Below are positions 5,108-6,277 of a DNA stretch of 6,277 nt, piece by piece. This DNA comes from Lamprocystis purpurea (GTDB lineage: Bacteria > Pseudomonadota > Gammaproteobacteria > Chromatiales > Chromatiaceae). How positions within the stretch are numbered: position 1 is the first letter of the stretch; the number at the start of each line of letters is the position of its first letter. The notes under the pieces were generated by a model. That model worked only from the letters and a program-made list of their open reading frames with translations. It was not told where the DNA came from and did no database searches. A program made the translations under genes and the position numbers. The stretch covers positions 1 through 6,277 of the forward strand of contig DYRB01000188.1 of assembly GCA_020718945.1 (NCBI GenBank), given 5' to 3'.

Positions 5108-6183
5108 GCCTCGCCCCCGGCCTGGTGTGCCGCGGCAACCGGCTCGGTCGCGGTGGAAGGGGGCGGATCGGGTTCCGGGTCTGGTTCCGGGTCTGGCTCC
5201 GGGTCTGGCTCCGGGTCTGGCTCCGGGGCAGGTCCAGGGGCCGCCGCTGGGGCCTGGGGACCGCGCAGTTCCAGGCCGACGGTCTCGAAATAGATCCGCT
5301 CCAGGTCGGTGCGCTCCGGGGCCAGCTCGCGCAGCCCCCAGCCGCCCTCCACCAGGGCCCGGGCCAGGGCCGAGGGGGGCAGGCCCGGGGTCAGGTCGAT
5401 GCGCAGGACCCCATCCTCCCCCGCCAGGGCGGTGGACACGGCGGGGATGTTCAGGAGCTGGTGGGCCGGCGGCGGGCGGTCCAGGCGCACCCGGAAGGCC
5501 CCGCTGCGGTGCTGTTCCTGCTGGGTGGCCAGGGGGCCCTGGTAGACCGGGCGGCCGTCGCGCAGGATCAGGACCTGGGTACAGACGGACTGGACCTCCG
5601 GCAGTATGTGGCTGGACAGGATGACCCCGCAGTGGCCCGCCAGCTCGCGGATGAGTAGCCGAACCTCGCGGATCTGCTCCGGGTCCAGGCCCTCGGTGGG
5701 CTCGTCCAGGATCACCAGGTCCGGCTCGTGGATGATCGCCTGGGCCAGCCCGAGGCGCTGGCGGTAGCCCCGGGAGAGCTTGGCCAGGAGCCGCCGGCCG
5801 ACGTCCTCCAGGGCGCAGCGGGCCTTGACCCGGCGCACCGCCGCCTGGACCTGGCGGCTGGGCAGGCGGTGCAGCCGGGCGCACAGCTCCAGGTACTCGT
5901 CCACCCGCATCTCCGGGTAGAGGGGCGGGCGCTCGGGCAGGTAGCCCAGGTGGCGCTTGGCCTTGAGTGGCGAGCGGGCCAGGTCGAAGCCGCAGATCTC
6001 CACCCGCCCGGCGCTGGGGGCCAGATTGCCGCTCAAGACCTGGAGGCAGGTGGTCTTGCCCGCCCCGTTGGGGCCGAGCAGGCCGAGGACCGCGCCCCGT
6101 TCCAGGGTCAGGTCCACCCCGGCGAGGGCGGCATGGCCGCCATAGTGGCGGGCTAGACCGGTGACTTTCAGCAGACTGGGCAT
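5104..6183 (-). CDS. ABC transporter ATP-binding protein (GldA-like) with acidic Pro-rich tail
   Basis: This cytosolic ATPase drives the transporter formed with the next two genes. The 359-residue protein has all ABC motifs: Walker A GPNGAGKTT (37-45), the region GYLPERPPLYPEM (80-92) in which the usual Q-loop Gln is replaced as in GldA-like ATPases, signature LSRGYRQRLGLA (136-147), Walker B LVILDEPTEGLDP (156-168) and switch His192 in SSHILPEV. A C-terminal regulatory part ends with LERIYFETVG (294-303), as in the ABC-2 family. Beyond about residue 305 is a 54-residue extension of Ala/Pro and then EPDP repeats, which is not usual for the family. I chose the ATG at 6183 because PSLLKVTGLARHYGG is the normal beginning. 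It lacks a visible Shine-Dalgarno sequence, and the frame is open to an ATG at 6258 that also lacks one. The stop overlaps the permease start. Confidence 0.92.
   Translation of the reverse strand: MPSLLKVTGLARHYGGHAALAGVDLTLERGAVLGLLGPNGAGKTTCLQVLSGNLAPSAGRVEICGFDLARSPLKAKRHLGYLPERPPLYPEMRVDEYLELCARLHRLPSRQVQAAVRRVKARCALEDVGRRLLAKLSRGYRQRLGLAQAIIHEPDLVILDEPTEGLDPEQIREVRLLIRELAGHCGVILSSHILPEVQSVCTQVLILRDGRPVYQGPLATQQEQHRSGAFRVRLDRPPPAHQLLNIPAVSTALAGEDGVLRIDLTPGLPPSALARALVEGGWGLRELAPERTDLERIYFETVGLELRGPQAPAAAPGPAPEPDPEPDPEPDPEPDPEPDPPPSTATEPVAAAHQAGGEA
5165..5224. repeat. 12-bp tandem repeat inside the ATPase gene (EPDP tail)
   Basis: Five head-to-tail 12-base units (plus-strand form GGGTCTGGCTCC) run without a gap. 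The three at 5189-5224 are identical, the one at 5177-5188 differs by one base and the one at 5165-5176 by a few. On the minus strand each unit encodes Glu-Pro-Asp-Pro in the ATPase tail. Since 12 is a multiple of three, copy-number change by slippage would alter tail length without breaking the frame. Confidence 0.9.
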
Positions 6184-6277
6184 GGCGGGCGAAGATACCG
6201 CGGATGGGGGCAGGGGCCAAGGGCGGCGGCCATGCAAAAAGAAAGGCTCTGTCTGCATTAGCTGTTGGGGATGGCCA
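6184..6277 (-). other. Region upstream of the ABC operon
   Basis: These 94 bases precede the chosen ATPase start. I see no convincing -35/-10 pair. There is a T-rich patch on the minus strand (CTTTCTTTTTGCAT, 6245-6232), and ATGCA/TGCAT (6232-6236 with 6254-6258) can pair across a 17-base loop. The operon promoter may lie here or beyond the right edge. Confidence 0.3.

Noticed and set aside
4374..5138. N-terminal extension of the GldG-like frame
   Set aside because: It overlaps the permease gene entirely in another frame and has shadow composition. The ATG at 4373 with GGAGG and an ATGA overlap is the natural start.
4331..5293. Plus-strand frame with a Gln/Gly-rich body and Gly-Ser repeat end
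   Set aside because: It is antisense to the permease and ATPase. The Gly-Ser run is the 12-bp repeat read in the wrong strand.
5108..6220. N-terminal extension of the permease frame
   Set aside because: It is an Arg/Pro/Gly-rich shadow of the ATPase gene; the real permease starts at 5107.

Overview
The window is very GC-rich, with most codons ending in G or C, and reads like the chromosome of a Gram-negative proteobacterium. The porin signal peptide and first strands, a TrmL very like the enterobacterial protein, and the overall gene style suggest a gammaproteobacterium, perhaps a purple sulfur bacterium (Chromatiaceae). That placement is inferred from memory of similar proteins, not from a search.

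Layout from left to right. (1) The first 201 codons of an outer-membrane general porin lie on the minus strand and run off the left edge. The gene has a good sigma-70-type promoter, an A/T-tract upstream of the -35 box and a small leader hairpin. (2) About 380 bases without a recognisable gene follow. (3) A complete dihydroorotate dehydrogenase of the class 1B type lies on the minus strand (de novo pyrimidine synthesis). (4) The divergent intergenic region holds a roughly 130-bp element whose two inverted arms each carry three CGCAAAT words in about 10-bp phase. (5) trmL, the tRNA wobble-position 2'-O-methyltransferase gene, lies on the plus strand. (6) Convergent to trmL is a tight minus-strand operon of three genes joined by two 4-base ATGA overlaps: an ABC ATPase, a six-helix ABC-2-type permease, and a GldG-like membrane-anchored auxiliary protein. 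It resembles the GldA/GldF/GldG set known from gliding bacteria, but such sets are widespread outside gliders and their substrate is unknown.

The three ABC genes almost certainly form one complex: ATPase dimer, membrane permease, and a periplasmic GldG-like domain held by a helix at each end. The other genes are independent housekeeping or envelope genes. I see no phage, insertion sequence, CRISPR array, tRNA or rRNA gene. The least ordinary items are the phased inverted-repeat element, the acidic proline-rich tail of the ATPase encoded by a 12-bp tandem repeat, the long insertion in the first porin loop, and a class 1B DHOD with no pyrK beside it. I found no clear evidence for a wholly new system.
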